Part shown: in pieces, positions 1-9,659 of the stretch
How positions within the stretch are numbered: the stretch's first letter is position 1
How the letters are laid out: each line of letters starts with the position of its first letter
DNA from: Macrothele yani
Lineage: Eukaryota > Arthropoda > Arachnida > Araneae > Macrothelidae
Length of the DNA: 64,000 nucleotides
Assembly (NCBI GenBank): GCA_039090855.1
Contig: CM076995.1
Coordinates: 120,478,270 to 120,542,269 of the forward strand
Direction of reading: 5' to 3'
The notes under the pieces: model-generated
What the model was told of the DNA's origin: nothing
Seen by the model: the letters and a program-made list of their open reading frames with translations, nothing else
Databases searched by the model: none
Translations under genes and position numbers: made by a program

Positions 1-240
1 TGTCGAAGCTTGCGAGACATTTCTTTTTCACCGAATAGCTCTTGTGTCGGGGCTTGTGAGACATTTCTTTTTCGTGGAATATCGCGCGTTTCGGGTGTCG
101 CCCTCCATGCTGATGATGTCTCTATAGCTCGTATGTCGATGCTTGCGAGGCATTTCTTTTTTGCCAAATAGCTCGCCCGCCACGCTGATGATGTCTCTAT
201 ACCTCATATTTCGGGGCTGGCGAGCCAAAGCTGAGCTTTC
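1..240. repeat. Degenerate minisatellite-like repeat
   Basis: Three and a half imperfect units are visible. Each contains a version of TTGCGAGACATTTCTTTTT (near 9, 53 and 140), and the block ATGCTGATGATGTCTCTATA occurs twice (about 108-127 and 187-206). Spacing is uneven (44 then 87 bases), so this is a decayed tandem repeat and not a clean satellite. It starts at the window edge, so the array may continue upstream. No coding sense was recognised. Confidence 0.6.
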
Positions 241-461
241 ACTGCTAAGTTCTGGCCTCTACTGCAGGAAAACAAACAAAAAAAAAAAAACTAGTGCTGG
301 GTGAGTATGGGTGAAAAGTTATTCGAGTGGAAAAGGTTAATTTAGAATAAAACGAAATGAAAGGTAGCAGTGAAACAGCTATGACAACAAAATGAACGAA
401 GTGAAATAAAACTTTTATCGTCAAGTGTAGCGGAATATATATAGTAAAGAATAGTCTTTTT

Positions 462-860
462 ATGAAGCATCTACAGTTTTGCCGAATCACATTTTGTAAT
501 CCATGCGGCTGCGATTTTAGCGTAGCACATGACGACCTCGATGATTGTAGGCGTCGTGCAGAGAGCAAGAAGCACAAAAATCATGTCAAGAGACTAAATG
601 GAGATGTCAGTAAAATTAATGCAACCAAAAAACGTCTGACAGCTTATAAAGAAACCTGGAAAAAATATCAAGAGCGGATTAGTGCTGGAAAAATGCAGCA
701 AAATAAGCGAAAAAGGGAAGAAATTGAATTTTCACAGTGATTTGAAACAGGAAGAAGCTGAACTTTTGCAGCGGTTGGATTCCTCTTATAAAATTTTAAA
801 CAATGCTGAGATGAACATTGAATGTTGCATAAGAAAAGAGACATGAGTGCAATAGAAAGT
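462..860 (+). pseudogene. BED-type zinc finger plus coiled-coil ORF fragment, probably transposon-derived
   Basis: The + strand ORF starting at 462 (92 residues to 740) opens with a BED/hAT-type zinc-finger pattern: Cys12-x2-Cys15, then a SVAHDDLDD stretch, then SKKHK with His38. The position that usually carries the first His of the pair is Arg32, so the finger is probably broken. The rest is Lys/Glu-rich and looks like a coiled coil. A frameshift near 735 moves the coil into another frame, where it continues with EEAELLQRLDSSYKILNN to about 840. No DDE catalytic region follows. It resembles, in plan, the BED ORF at 55113-55343. The flank 741-1290 is AT-rich with four or more repeats of TGCTCCAAAAA, and CATCACTG near 1283 could be the end of a hAT-like element; the other end was not found. 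Confidence 0.5.
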
Positions 861-1289
861 GGACAGGTAGTATTAAAAGAAGCAAAACAAAGAATTGCTT
901 AGAAAAAAATAGAAGAGAGCAAATAAATATTGAGAAAAGCAGCAAAAAATTAAACAATTTTTGTAAAAGAAATTATTAATAATAGAATCCTGCTATGGTT
1001 GCAAATTTTTTGATCTATTTGAAAACTAAAATCTGTACATATGTGTGTGTTTATTTCAATTCAAGATGTTTTAAATTTGAGTAGGGTTCATCTAGTTCCA
1101 AAACGTTTTTTGCTTAAGCATTTGTTCTATGTACTAATATTTTGCCTGCTCCAAAAAAGTGTTTTCTTACATCAAAAATGTATTTTATCTGCTCCAAAAA
1201 TGTATTTCCCCTGCTCGAAAAGCACATTTTTGCTGCTCCAAAAACACATTTTGCTGCTCTAAAAATGATTTTGCAACTTTCCATCACTG

Positions 1290-2462
1290 CATAGATTAGT
1301 ACGGTGTCAGTCCACCTTTAGCCTTATACATGCACTGACCCTTTGAGACATGCTTTCGACAAGGTTTTGGAACACAGCGATAGGTATGCGCTTCCATTCA
1401 GTACATAATGCTGGCACTAACTATTGCTTACTAGTAGGCCTTGGTTCCAAATTTCTTATGTGGCGCTCTAATTCATCTCGTAGGTGTTCTATGAGATTAA
1501 GGTCAGGGCTCTGTGCTGGCCAGCCCACACACGATACGGAATTATCATCAAACCACGCCGCAACAGTCCTTGCTTTATGGCCCAATGCATTATCCTCCTG
1601 GTACCAACAAGGCTCGGTTCCATAGTATTGCCACAGAGTTGGTAGGGCATAATTGTCCAGAATATCGAGGTAGACTTGCTGGTTAACAGGTTTGTCCACG
1701 ATAACCAATGGGCCTGGACCATACCACATAAAACATCCCCACAGGAGTACACTGCCAGCTCCAAACTTGACCGTAGGAACAGCACACTGTGGTAAATAAT
1801 GTTTCCCGACTGCCGCCGTTCTCGCACACCGCCATCAGACTGGTGGCTTGTGTATCTGGATTCATCAGTCCATAGTCCCCATTTCCATTGAACTACAGTC
1901 CACGATAAATGTTCTTTACACCATCCCAAACGACGAGTAGCATTCTGAGTGGAGATGAAAGGCTTACAAGCAGCCGCACGACCACAGTAACCCATGAAAT
2001 GCAGTTATCTGTGAATGGTACGTCTACATACCGAGGTTCCAGCATTTTTACTCACCTGTACACTGAGGTCTTGTGCAGTACTCCATCGATTAGCTGTAAC
2101 GACTTTCCTGAGTCTTCGACGTCCTCTATCACTGATTTTCTTTGGTCTGCTGGTACGTTTTGCTGCTTCAGGCATGCCATGTGTCTTCCACTTATTCAGT
2201 ACATCCAAAACAGTTAACTTGGGTATGATTAAATGCCTCTCAGTTTCTCCTATGGACAACCCACTAATATAACACCCAACAATCTTTCCTTTCTCAAAGT
2301 CAGTTCTCTCCCGCCATGACATTTTCATTCAACCTCACAGTGCGATATGATCGCGGTCAGCTGCAGGCTTGTTTTTATACCTTTTGCAGCTGCACCGCGC
2401 ATCTTAACAATGCAGCGGATCTGCTTTTGAAGGAGTGTTGGGTGACTTTTGTCAATATAGTG
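1290..2462 (-). pseudogene. Decayed Tc1-like transposase element (DD34E)
   Basis: Tc1/mariner cut-and-paste transposase on the minus strand, split over several frames. The N-terminal helix-turn-helix half reads from 2328 down to 2005 (MSWRERTDFEKGKIVG, then a RPKK basic linker). The first catalytic Asp is in TDESRYT, in the frame 1995-1489. The second Asp is in QEDNALGH and the Glu in SPDLNLIEHL, both in the frame 1729-1421. Counting residues gives 34 between the last two, the Tc1 DD34E spacing. On the right a TIR-like TACACTATATTGAC (minus sense) ends at about 2462 beside TA. The left end is cut at about 1290 with no matching TIR. At least two frameshifts make it inactive. Confidence 0.85.
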
Positions 2463-3502
2463 TATATCGTATTAAATCGGTTTATTTTTGTGGTGTAAGC
2501 ACAAAGATTCGCCAAGTTTTTGCACTCCACTGGGAGGATTTTCAAGGTAATGGTAGACATAAAAATGCAGGGAATTGGAACACGTGAGAAACAAAGATTT
2601 TTGAAAATAACATGGGTGACATCACGAGCATATTGCACGAATTTTTATCACACAATTATACGGTGCGGCGCGATGTGTTTCAATCTTTTAATAATGCATG
2701 CCAAACCCTTGGTAGTTCGGTAAGAACTATATCATTTCATGCTAGTTTGCTGGATGCAATTTCGACTGCTTCCCTGATGGCAGTCTATTTAAAGTTCGTG
2801 TATGCTGCAATTCTTCTAATACTATTCCATAGAGGAGTGGCCGATGAATGCATGACTTCTCTGGCGAGGGCTGTATTCTGCATGTCCTGGTTGGCACTTC
2901 TCATGTGCTCTTTACATCTAGTGTCCAAAGATCACTTTGTCATTCCGATACATGTCTTCTCCGTGTTGTCAGGATATACCAACTGCACAGCGTACACACC
3001 TGCCTTTTCTTTCTCATGCTGTCTCTTTTTGCAACTTGATATTATATGTGATAACGGGGTTGGGAATTTCATTGCTTTCAATATGTTGTATTTACATAAT
3101 AAATTCTTTAACCAATATGTAAAGCCTGGAACATATGTGATGGATCCTGCATATTTCTTCATCTTACTAGATGATTTCATTATTGCTGACATTATAAATC
3201 TAAAGGCTGGATATAAGAAAGATGACATATACAGAATACATAGAACTGTAAGAAATTGTATAATGTCAGCAATAACAAAATCACCTAGTAAGACGATGAG
3301 ACACGCAGGATTCACCACAAATGTCCCAAGCTTTACATATTGGTTAAAAATGTATTATGTATATACATCATATTGATAGCAATGATGTCCCCGACCCTAT
3401 TATCATATATAATATCAAGTTGCTAGGAGAGACAGTGTGAGAAAGAAAAGGCAGGTGTGTACGCTATACTGTAGGTATGTCCTGACAACATGGAAAAGAT
3501 AT

Positions 3503-4101
3503 CAACTCGCAGACAATGAAATTTGCACACCAAGAAGGAAGCATCAGATTAAACTGAAATTTTATGGACACAATGATACAGATGAATGATACACATGATG
3601 ACAAAAACCGAGCTGCAGGACAATTACAGAGGGTTCTGCGGCACGCAGTCCGGTCATCTTCAATAGTGCGTCGCACTGCCTCGTGTGGCGATACATGCTG
3701 CAATACAGTCTGGTATGGAGGCGAACAGATGCGTGATGCTGTCCTGCAGCCGGCGTTTCAACTGGTCCCACACATGCTCAATAGGGGACATGTCCAGGTA
3801 GCGGGCAGGCCATGGAAGTGTCTGGACATGATGTAGGCAGTCCTGGACAACCCGAGTCATACGGATCGCTGACAACCCTGCGGTTGTACTCTTGCTTGCA
3901 TCGGCCAGTGCTTTTCGCTTTCATGGGGCATCAACTACATGCCGGTTCGTGCTTGCAGCGCCACCACAGGGTGTGCGGTCATGCGCACTCTTACCAAACA
4001 TGGATCATTTGCATACCAGCACGCACTCTTGCTATTTACAAAGTTTCGCGGTTGTAGCATGTTTTCTTATGGGTGTGCAAATTTCATTGTCCGTGAGTGT
4101 A
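3503..4101 (-). mobile_element. Internally deleted Tc1-like element (non-autonomous)
   Basis: About 600 bases flanked by TA (3501-3502 and 4102-4103). The terminal inverted repeats share GACAATGAAATTTGCACACC. The minus strand keeps only the transposase C-terminus: WPARYLDMSPIEHVWDQLKR (about 3700-3800), the Tc1 motif around the catalytic Glu, with Asn changed to Met. The DNA-binding half and the first catalytic residues are gone, so it could only have moved in trans. It interrupts the right arm of the palindromic element and so is younger than it. Confidence 0.85.
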
Positions 4102-4232
4102 TATCGGAATGACAAAGCGATCTTTGGACACTAGATGTAACGAGTACATGAGAAGTATCTACCAGGACATGCAGAATACAGCCCTTGCCAAAGAAATCAT
4201 GCATTCATTGGTCACTCCTATATGGAATAGTA

Positions 4233-5557
4233 CAGGGTGATCCATTTAAACCAGTACCCTGAAAAAAACCTTACATTTTTTTGCAAGGGATCGCGCAAGG
4301 AACTTCTTTTTTTCAATGGAAGCAGCAACTCCTGGAGAATGAAAACCGCCACCGTGAAGAAGATTGTTAACCGTAACTGTAACTCAGCTCGTTATTTGTT
4401 TGTTGTTGCGTTGTCATTCTCTTGCGTGCATTCGGAAACATGCAGTATTCTGTTCCAGAGCGTGTTTTTTTAGTGAAATCGTATTGGGTAACCAATTCTG
4501 TCATCAAAACGCAACGAGCATTTTGAAGAGAGTTTGGAGTTCGAAAAGTGCCAAGCAAGTCAACAATTCTGTCGATGGCAAAAAAACTGGAGCAAACCGG
4601 TTCTCTTCTCAGCAGTAGCATTATTGTGGACGATGTTCGGCAACGTTTACTTCAATCTTCGACGAAATCGTTGCGCAGATTAAGCCAACAGACAGGATAT
4701 TCATACGGAACTTGTCAAAGGGCAGCAAAAAAATGAATATTCGACCATTTAAAGTGCACGTAATCCATCAGCTGCAGGAACTGGACAAGGGAAAGAGAGT
4801 AAGTTACTGCAAATGGTTTCAAAATTTTCTTAATTTGCGATCTGATATTCTCTCCATCACATGATTTATGGATGAAGCCTGGTTTCATCTGTCAGGCTAC
4901 GTCAATTCGCAAAACAGCAGATACTGGGCTGCCGAAAACCCACACGTTATGTGTAAAACACCGATGCATTCACAAAAGGTTGGTGTATGGTGTGCGGTTT
5001 CATCTACGAAAATTATTGGCCCCATTTTTTTCTCCGAGACTGTCAACACTAACGTTTATTGCCGCATATTCAGTGAATTTGTGGAACAACTTGATGACAT
5101 TGAATTGACAGAGGGCTACTTTCAGCGGGATGGCGCTACGTGTCACACATCGAAAGTCTCAATGGAACTTTTAACCAGCTTCTTTGATGACAGATTAATT
5201 TCAAAAAACATATAGCCTCCCCGATCTCCGGACTTAACTTCCCTGACTTTTTTTTATGGGGCTACTTAAAGGATAGAGTTTACAAAACCCATCCAAAAAC
5301 ATTGAATGCATTGCGTGAAACAATCACAACTGAAATTGGCAATGTTACTGCTCGTACTCTACATGAGACATCACTGAATATGGTGCGGCGTGTTCAACTG
5401 TGTTTACAAAAAAATGGAGGACAATTCCAACATTTGCTTTGATAAAATGATTCTCCAATACCACATGTATAATTCTCAACTTTCTGTATGATTTTGTTGT
5501 TATTTATAAAAAAGTTATAAGTAAATCACATGGTACTGGTTTAAATGGATCACCCTG
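4233..5557 (+). mobile_element. Tc1/mariner-superfamily element with good TIRs and broken transposase
   Basis: Perfect-looking 26-base terminal inverted repeats begin CAGGGTGATCCATTTAAACC and are flanked by TA on both sides. A transposase reads on the + strand in pieces. An N-terminal helix-turn-helix region runs about 4440-4736 (PSKSTILSMAKKLEQTGS). The catalytic core runs from 4868: Asp in MDEAWFHL, second Asp in QRDGATCHT. The third Asp, in the SPDLTSPDFFLWG-type motif near 5250, is reached only across a one-base deletion, and a stop codon (near 5213) sits where Trp is expected. The last two Asp are about 38 residues apart, so it is nearer the mariner-like DD37-39D group than DD34E. It sits in the palindrome's right arm and is the younger of the two. 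Confidence 0.88.
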
Positions 5558-6205
5558 TATTAGAACTGAATTGCCCCATACCCAAACTTTAAAGAGACTG
5601 ACATCAGGGAAACAGTCGAAATCCTATCCAGCAAACTAGTGTGCAGTGATATAGTTTCTACAAAACCACCAAGGGTTTGGCATGCATTATTAAAAGATGG
5701 AAACATGTCGTGGCGCACTGTATAATTGCGTGATAAAAATTTGTGTAATATGCTCATGATGTCGCCTATGTTATTTTCAAAAATCATCTTTGTTCCTTAC
5801 GTGTTCCAATTCCCTGCATTTATATGTCTACCATTGTCTTGTAAAAGCCTCCCTTTGGAGTGCGAAAGCTTGGCGAATCTTTGTGCTTACTACACCACCG
5901 AAATAAACGGATTTAATATGTCATATGCATCTCTTAAGTATTATTAAAGAAAATGTAGGGGATCTCTTGAGTACAGTAATTAAAAGACAATTTTCCTGTT
6001 CACTTAAGATCATTTTATACCAAAACCACTTGTGAGAAAAGTATCAACATGAACAATGTTGCAAAACTAATTTTTTATTACATTTTTCAAAAGAAAAAAA
6101 ATTGCGTTTCATTATTTAACATTTTCTAGTAGTACTTTTGCTGAAGTTTGTGAATTATTTCAATTGTAATAATTTGTAATTGTTTAAGTTTCTCTTCTTC
6201 CGTAG

Positions 6206-6317
6206 GTCAAGTCAAATGTATTACATGTTTGGATTTTTGTTCCTGGTGTTTATAATCCTCATCATTACTTGTTCCGAAACAACCATTTTGCTTTGCTACT
6301 TTCATCTGTGTGCTGAG
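6206..6317 (+). CDS. TM9SF2: TM9SF2-like gene, antepenultimate coding exon
   Basis: TM9SF2 (nonaspanin family) is a nine-helix membrane protein of the Golgi/endosome system. This 112-base exon begins after a pyrimidine tract and CCGTAG (acceptor AG at 6204-6205) and ends before GTAACA (donor GT at 6318). Its first base completes a codon begun in the upstream exon (TG|G, Trp, would fit the family). It then encodes [20 protein letters not shown] through to FHLCAE, one hydrophobic helix followed by the conserved YFHLCAE block. The wording QMYYMFGF and [13 protein letters not shown] matches TM9SF2 better than TM9SF4 as I know them. It ends exactly at a codon boundary, in phase with the exon at 21520. 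Upstream exons are not in the window. Confidence 0.95.
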
Positions 6318-6474
6318 GTAACAATATATATATATATATATTTTTTTTTTTTTCAATTTGATGTATTCTCTGATTTAATCACTTTGAATTCACTTAGTTT
6401 TTAGAGTGAATAAGCTGTTTATATTGTATTATAAGTTATGTTCTCTGTTTGCTTGCTTATTGTTTTAGCAACAC

Positions 6475-9453
6475 ATCATCATCATCATCATTGTCAACCA
6501 TTATCAATCCACTGCTGGACGAAGGTCTCCCCAAGTTTCCTCCACAACGGTCTCTCTTGTGCCAGTCTCCTCCATGTCACCCCTGCATACTTTCGAATTT
6601 CATCCACCCATCTCCCATGTGGTCTTCTTCTGGGTCTTTTCCTGTCCCTTGGAATCCAATCTAAAATTTCGGCTGTCCATCGATGATCTGTCCTTCTGGC
6701 AGTATGTCCAGCCCATTGCCATTTCAGGGATTTAACTCTGATCATGATGTCTTCCACTCTTGTAATTTTTCGGATCCACGAGTTCCTCTTCTTATCTCTC
6801 CTGGTTACACCAAGTATGCACCTCTCCATGCTGCTTTGAGTTGTCTGCAGCCTTTGTATGTCTCTTTTAGTTAAGGTCCACGTCTCTGCACCATACGTAA
6901 GCACTGGAAGGATGCATTGATCAAACACTTTTCTTTTAAGACATAATGGCATATTGCTCTTGAAAATTATGCTGTTTCTTCCAAAAGCTCTCCAGGCAAG
7001 TTTTGCACGCCGATTAATTTCTTCATCAATGTGACCCTCACTTGATATCTGCTGTCCAAGATAAACGTACGTGTCTGTTATCTCCAGCTTTTCTCCATCA
7101 ATCGATAAATCTTCATTTCTTGTAAAAGCATTGAACATCACTTTTGTCTTCTGAAAGTTCATTTTTAATCCCACTTCTTTACTCTTGTCAGCAAGTTCCT
7201 GGATCATACTCTGCAGCTCTGATGGGCTAGTTGCAAAAATGACTATGTCATCAGCAAAACGAAGGTGGGTTAGATAATCTCCATTAATCTTTATCCCCTT
7301 GTTTTCCCAGCTCAGTGACTGAAAAACACCCTCCAATGTGGCATTAAAGAGCTTCGGAGATATGGTGTCACCTTGTCTCACTCCCTTTCCAATTTTTATG
7401 TGTGTTGTATTTTCAAACAGCCTAATCTTTGCACTTGCATTTTCATAGATGTTATTAATAATATTAATGTATGCATCTTCAATACCGCAGGTTTTCAGAG
7501 CCATTGTAACTGCTGATGGTTTCACCGAATCAAAGGCTTTTTCATAATCGATAAAAGCCATGCACAATGGAAGTTCATATTCCCTCGCTCTTTCAATTAG
7601 TTCTCTCAGCACATGGATATGATCTATTGTGCTGTAGCCACTCCTGAATCCAGCTTGTTCTCTCGGTTGAGCCATGTCCAGTGTTACCTTCAAGCGGTGT
7701 GAAAGAATTTTAGTGAAGATTTTATAAACTACTGATAGGAGGCTGATAGGTCTGTAGTTTCCGAGATCCTCAATGTCACCTTTCTTATGTAGCAGGATCA
7801 TTGTAGCAGTGTTCCAATCCTCAGGAATCTTTCCTTCATTAAGGCATCGAGTGAAAATTTGGGCGAGTACTGTTTCGATTTCTCCACTTGCTTCTTGTAT
7901 GATGTCTACAGTAATTCCATCTTCTCCTGGAGCTTTTCCCCGCTTCATGTTCTTGATTGCATGTGCAACTTCTGCTGGAAGGACTGGAGGAACTCTGGTA
8001 CTGGTATCTTTCCTGATGTCTGGAGTGCATGTATCATCCCTTTCATATAATTTGGAGTAGAAATCTTTCACTCTTGTCAAAATTTCGCCTCTATTTCTTG
8101 TTACAGAACCATCTTCTTTTCTCAGTGCCATAATCTGTTTTCTTCCCTTACTGAGATGTCCCTTTGCTATCTTTAGGCTTTGGTTGTTTTCAATTGCTTT
8201 CCTCACTAGTTCACAGTTGAATTTTCTTACGTCTTCAGTGATACTTTTTCGTACTGTCTTGCATAGCTCTATATATTCCACTTTGGAAGTCACATCTTCT
8301 TTAGTTGTCCTCATCTCTCTTCTTTTTTGCATCAACATTTTCATTTTTCCTGATAATTTATTTACATGCAACTTGTTCTTAGACCCAGCTAATTTTGTTG
8401 CTGTTTCCATAAGAGCTTTGGTTACTTTTCTGTTAACTTCAGAGATGTCCACTTCTTCCGATGTTAGGCCTTCTAAAGCAGAGAACCTGTTCTTCAGTTC
8501 CAACTTGAAGGTATTATGGTGTTTTTTAAGGTTGGTTATGTCAATAGATTTTGTTTGTCTTATGAGCTTGCCACGTTCAAGTTTAGTGTTGAGGTGCATC
8601 TTACATCTCACCAATCTATGGTCACTACCTGTGTTGAACTTGTTTAGCACACTGCAGTCTTCTATGACGAATTTTTTGTTACACATAATAAAATCAATTT
8701 CACTTATCGTCCCATTTGGATGTCTCCATGTCCATTTCCTGTGTGGCTTTTTCTTGAAGAAGGAGTTCAAGATGAAAAACCCTTCTGCCTCTGCAAACTC
8801 AACGAGAGTATTTCCACGCTGGTTTCTGTTGCCGTGACCGAATTTACCTACTGAAGTTTCATTCTGTTGCCGTTGCCCTATTTTTGCATTGAAATCTCCC
8901 ATAATTATTTTCAAATGCTGCTTACCTTTATTATTTAGATGACAAAGTTCCTCATAAAATTCTTCAATTTCTTCTTCAGGATGACTTGTGGTGGGTGCAT
9001 AAGTTTGAATAATCTGAGCCTGGTATCTTCTCGATAGTTGGATAACAAGCCGTGCAGCTCTGTCAGAGGAACTTTCAACTTCTACCACTTTATCCTTCAG
9101 TTTCTTGTTTATTATAAATCCAACACCACTAGTTCTGCCAGTATCTGTCCCACGATAGTAGAAGAGATGTCCACTTTTCAGTTCAATGAGATCTTCTCCT
9201 TTTCTCCTTACCTCACTTAGCCCCACGATGTCCCACTTGATCCTTTGTAGTTCCTCTTCCAATTCAAGAAGCCTTGAATCAGAAGATAGGGAGCGTCCAT
9301 TGTACGTTGCCAAGGTCAGCATCAGATAGCAGCCTAGTCCGGTCCTCCGGGGATTCTTAGCACCCTCTGCCTTCATGTCGCACTGGCCGCTGCCTTGGCC
9401 AGGTACATTCCAGCTGCCGGAGACTGAGGGCCAAGATTTAAGTTGTGGAGTCA
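6475..9453 (-). mobile_element. RTE-like non-LTR retrotransposon, copy 1
   Basis: Minus-strand LINE ending, in its own sense, in a short (GAT)n tail (plus strand CATCATCAT at 6475-6490), the microsatellite-type 3' end usual for RTE elements. Its 5' end is truncated at about 9453, just inside the ORF start used by the copy at 18005. It lies antisense to the TM9SF2-like gene in the intron after the 6206 exon. I could not fix a target-site duplication; GCAACACAT on the left against GCACAT on the right is only suggestive. Confidence 0.93.
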
Positions 9454-9460
9454 TATGCAC
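6494..9460 (-). CDS. Endonuclease-reverse transcriptase ORF of RTE copy 1, intact
   Basis: This 988-residue protein nicks target DNA and reverse-transcribes the element RNA at the nick. The apurinic-type endonuclease occupies about residues 48-290: Asn54 in TYNGRS, Glu83 in SEVRR, TYAPTT at 153-158, GDFNAKIG at 188-195 and SDH at 279-281. Reverse transcriptase spans about 490-770: FIDYEKAFDS at 636-645, GVRQGDTISP at 693-702 and the catalytic FADD at 735-738. No RNase H domain and no separate ORF1 are seen, as in RTE elements. No frameshift or internal stop is present. The first Met lies at the truncation point, so MTPQLKSW (Met3) is probably the native start. It differs from copy 2 by about 14 residues by eye. 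Confidence 0.93.
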   Translation of the reverse strand: MHMTPQLKSWPSVSGSWNVPGQGSGQCDMKAEGAKNPRRTGLGCYLMLTLATYNGRSLSSDSRLLELEEELQRIKWDIVGLSEVRRKGEDLIELKSGHLFYYRGTDTGRTSGVGFIINKKLKDKVVEVESSSDRAARLVIQLSRRYQAQIIQTYAPTTSHPEEEIEEFYEELCHLNNKGKQHLKIIMGDFNAKIGQRQQNETSVGKFGHGNRNQRGNTLVEFAEAEGFFILNSFFKKKPHRKWTWRHPNGTISEIDFIMCNKKFVIEDCSVLNKFNTGSDHRLVRCKMHLNTKLERGKLIRQTKSIDITNLKKHHNTFKLELKNRFSALEGLTSEEVDISEVNRKVTKALMETATKLAGSKNKLHVNKLSGKMKMLMQKRREMRTTKEDVTSKVEYIELCKTVRKSITEDVRKFNCELVRKAIENNQSLKIAKGHLSKGRKQIMALRKEDGSVTRNRGEILTRVKDFYSKLYERDDTCTPDIRKDTSTRVPPVLPAEVAHAIKNMKRGKAPGEDGITVDIIQEASGEIETVLAQIFTRCLNEGKIPEDWNTATMILLHKKGDIEDLGNYRPISLLSVVYKIFTKILSHRLKVTLDMAQPREQAGFRSGYSTIDHIHVLRELIERAREYELPLCMAFIDYEKAFDSVKPSAVTMALKTCGIEDAYINIINNIYENASAKIRLFENTTHIKIGKGVRQGDTISPKLFNATLEGVFQSLSWENKGIKINGDYLTHLRFADDIVIFATSPSELQSMIQELADKSKEVGLKMNFQKTKVMFNAFTRNEDLSIDGEKLEITDTYVYLGQQISSEGHIDEEINRRAKLAWRAFGRNSIIFKSNMPLCLKRKVFDQCILPVLTYGAETWTLTKRDIQRLQTTQSSMERCILGVTRRDKKRNSWIRKITRVEDIMIRVKSLKWQWAGHTARRTDHRWTAEILDWIPRDRKRPRRRPHGRWVDEIRKYAGVTWRRLAQERPLWRKLGETFVQQWIDNG

Positions 9461-9659
9461 ATGTAAAAGGTAAAAAAAAAAATAATGTTTACAATAAACG
9501 AACTAAAAGGATGTTTCAGACAAAAATGGCCAAAATTATGAAATATTATATTTTAAGAAGCTACATTTTGCATCCTTTTTAAAATCATGGCTGATAAATG
9601 GAAACAACCACTAAATGATAGTTGAAAGCTGGTGCTGTTTTTCAAATAGGAAATGTAGG

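Larger units (their letters stand above)
2468..5922. mobile_element. Large palindromic (foldback-like) element with two nested insertions
   Basis: The left arm (2468-3199) reappears as its reverse complement in 3253-5922 once two DNA-transposon insertions (3503-4101 and 4233-5557) are set aside. Arm lengths then agree: about 732 versus about 743 bases. Matching landmarks include AAGCACAAAGATTCGCCAAG near 2498 against its complement near 5870, and TTATTGCTGACATTATA near 3180 against its complement near 3255. The hairpin loop is about 53 bases (3200-3252). A 254-residue + frame ORF (2612-3376) crosses the centre, but I recognise no domain in it and read it as chance. No clear target-site duplication was found. 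The arms differ at many positions, so the palindrome is old. Confidence 0.8.

Noticed and set aside
2612..3376. 254-codon open reading frame across the centre of the palindrome
   Set aside because: No domain or family resemblance, and it spans the hairpin loop and both arms. Inverted repeats commonly keep frames open by chance on both strands.
6206..6317. TM9SF4 or TM9SF3 as the gene identity
   Set aside because: [21 protein letters not shown] and GFFACFWFV-KIY-VVKVD follow TM9SF2; TM9SF4 has different residues at these places as I recall the family. A full-length comparison would settle it.
8184..8837. 217-codon + strand ORF (also antisense equivalents at 18670-19323 and in copy 3)
   Set aside because: Exact antisense shadow of the conserved RTE endonuclease-polymerase ORF; it recurs only because the RTE recurs.
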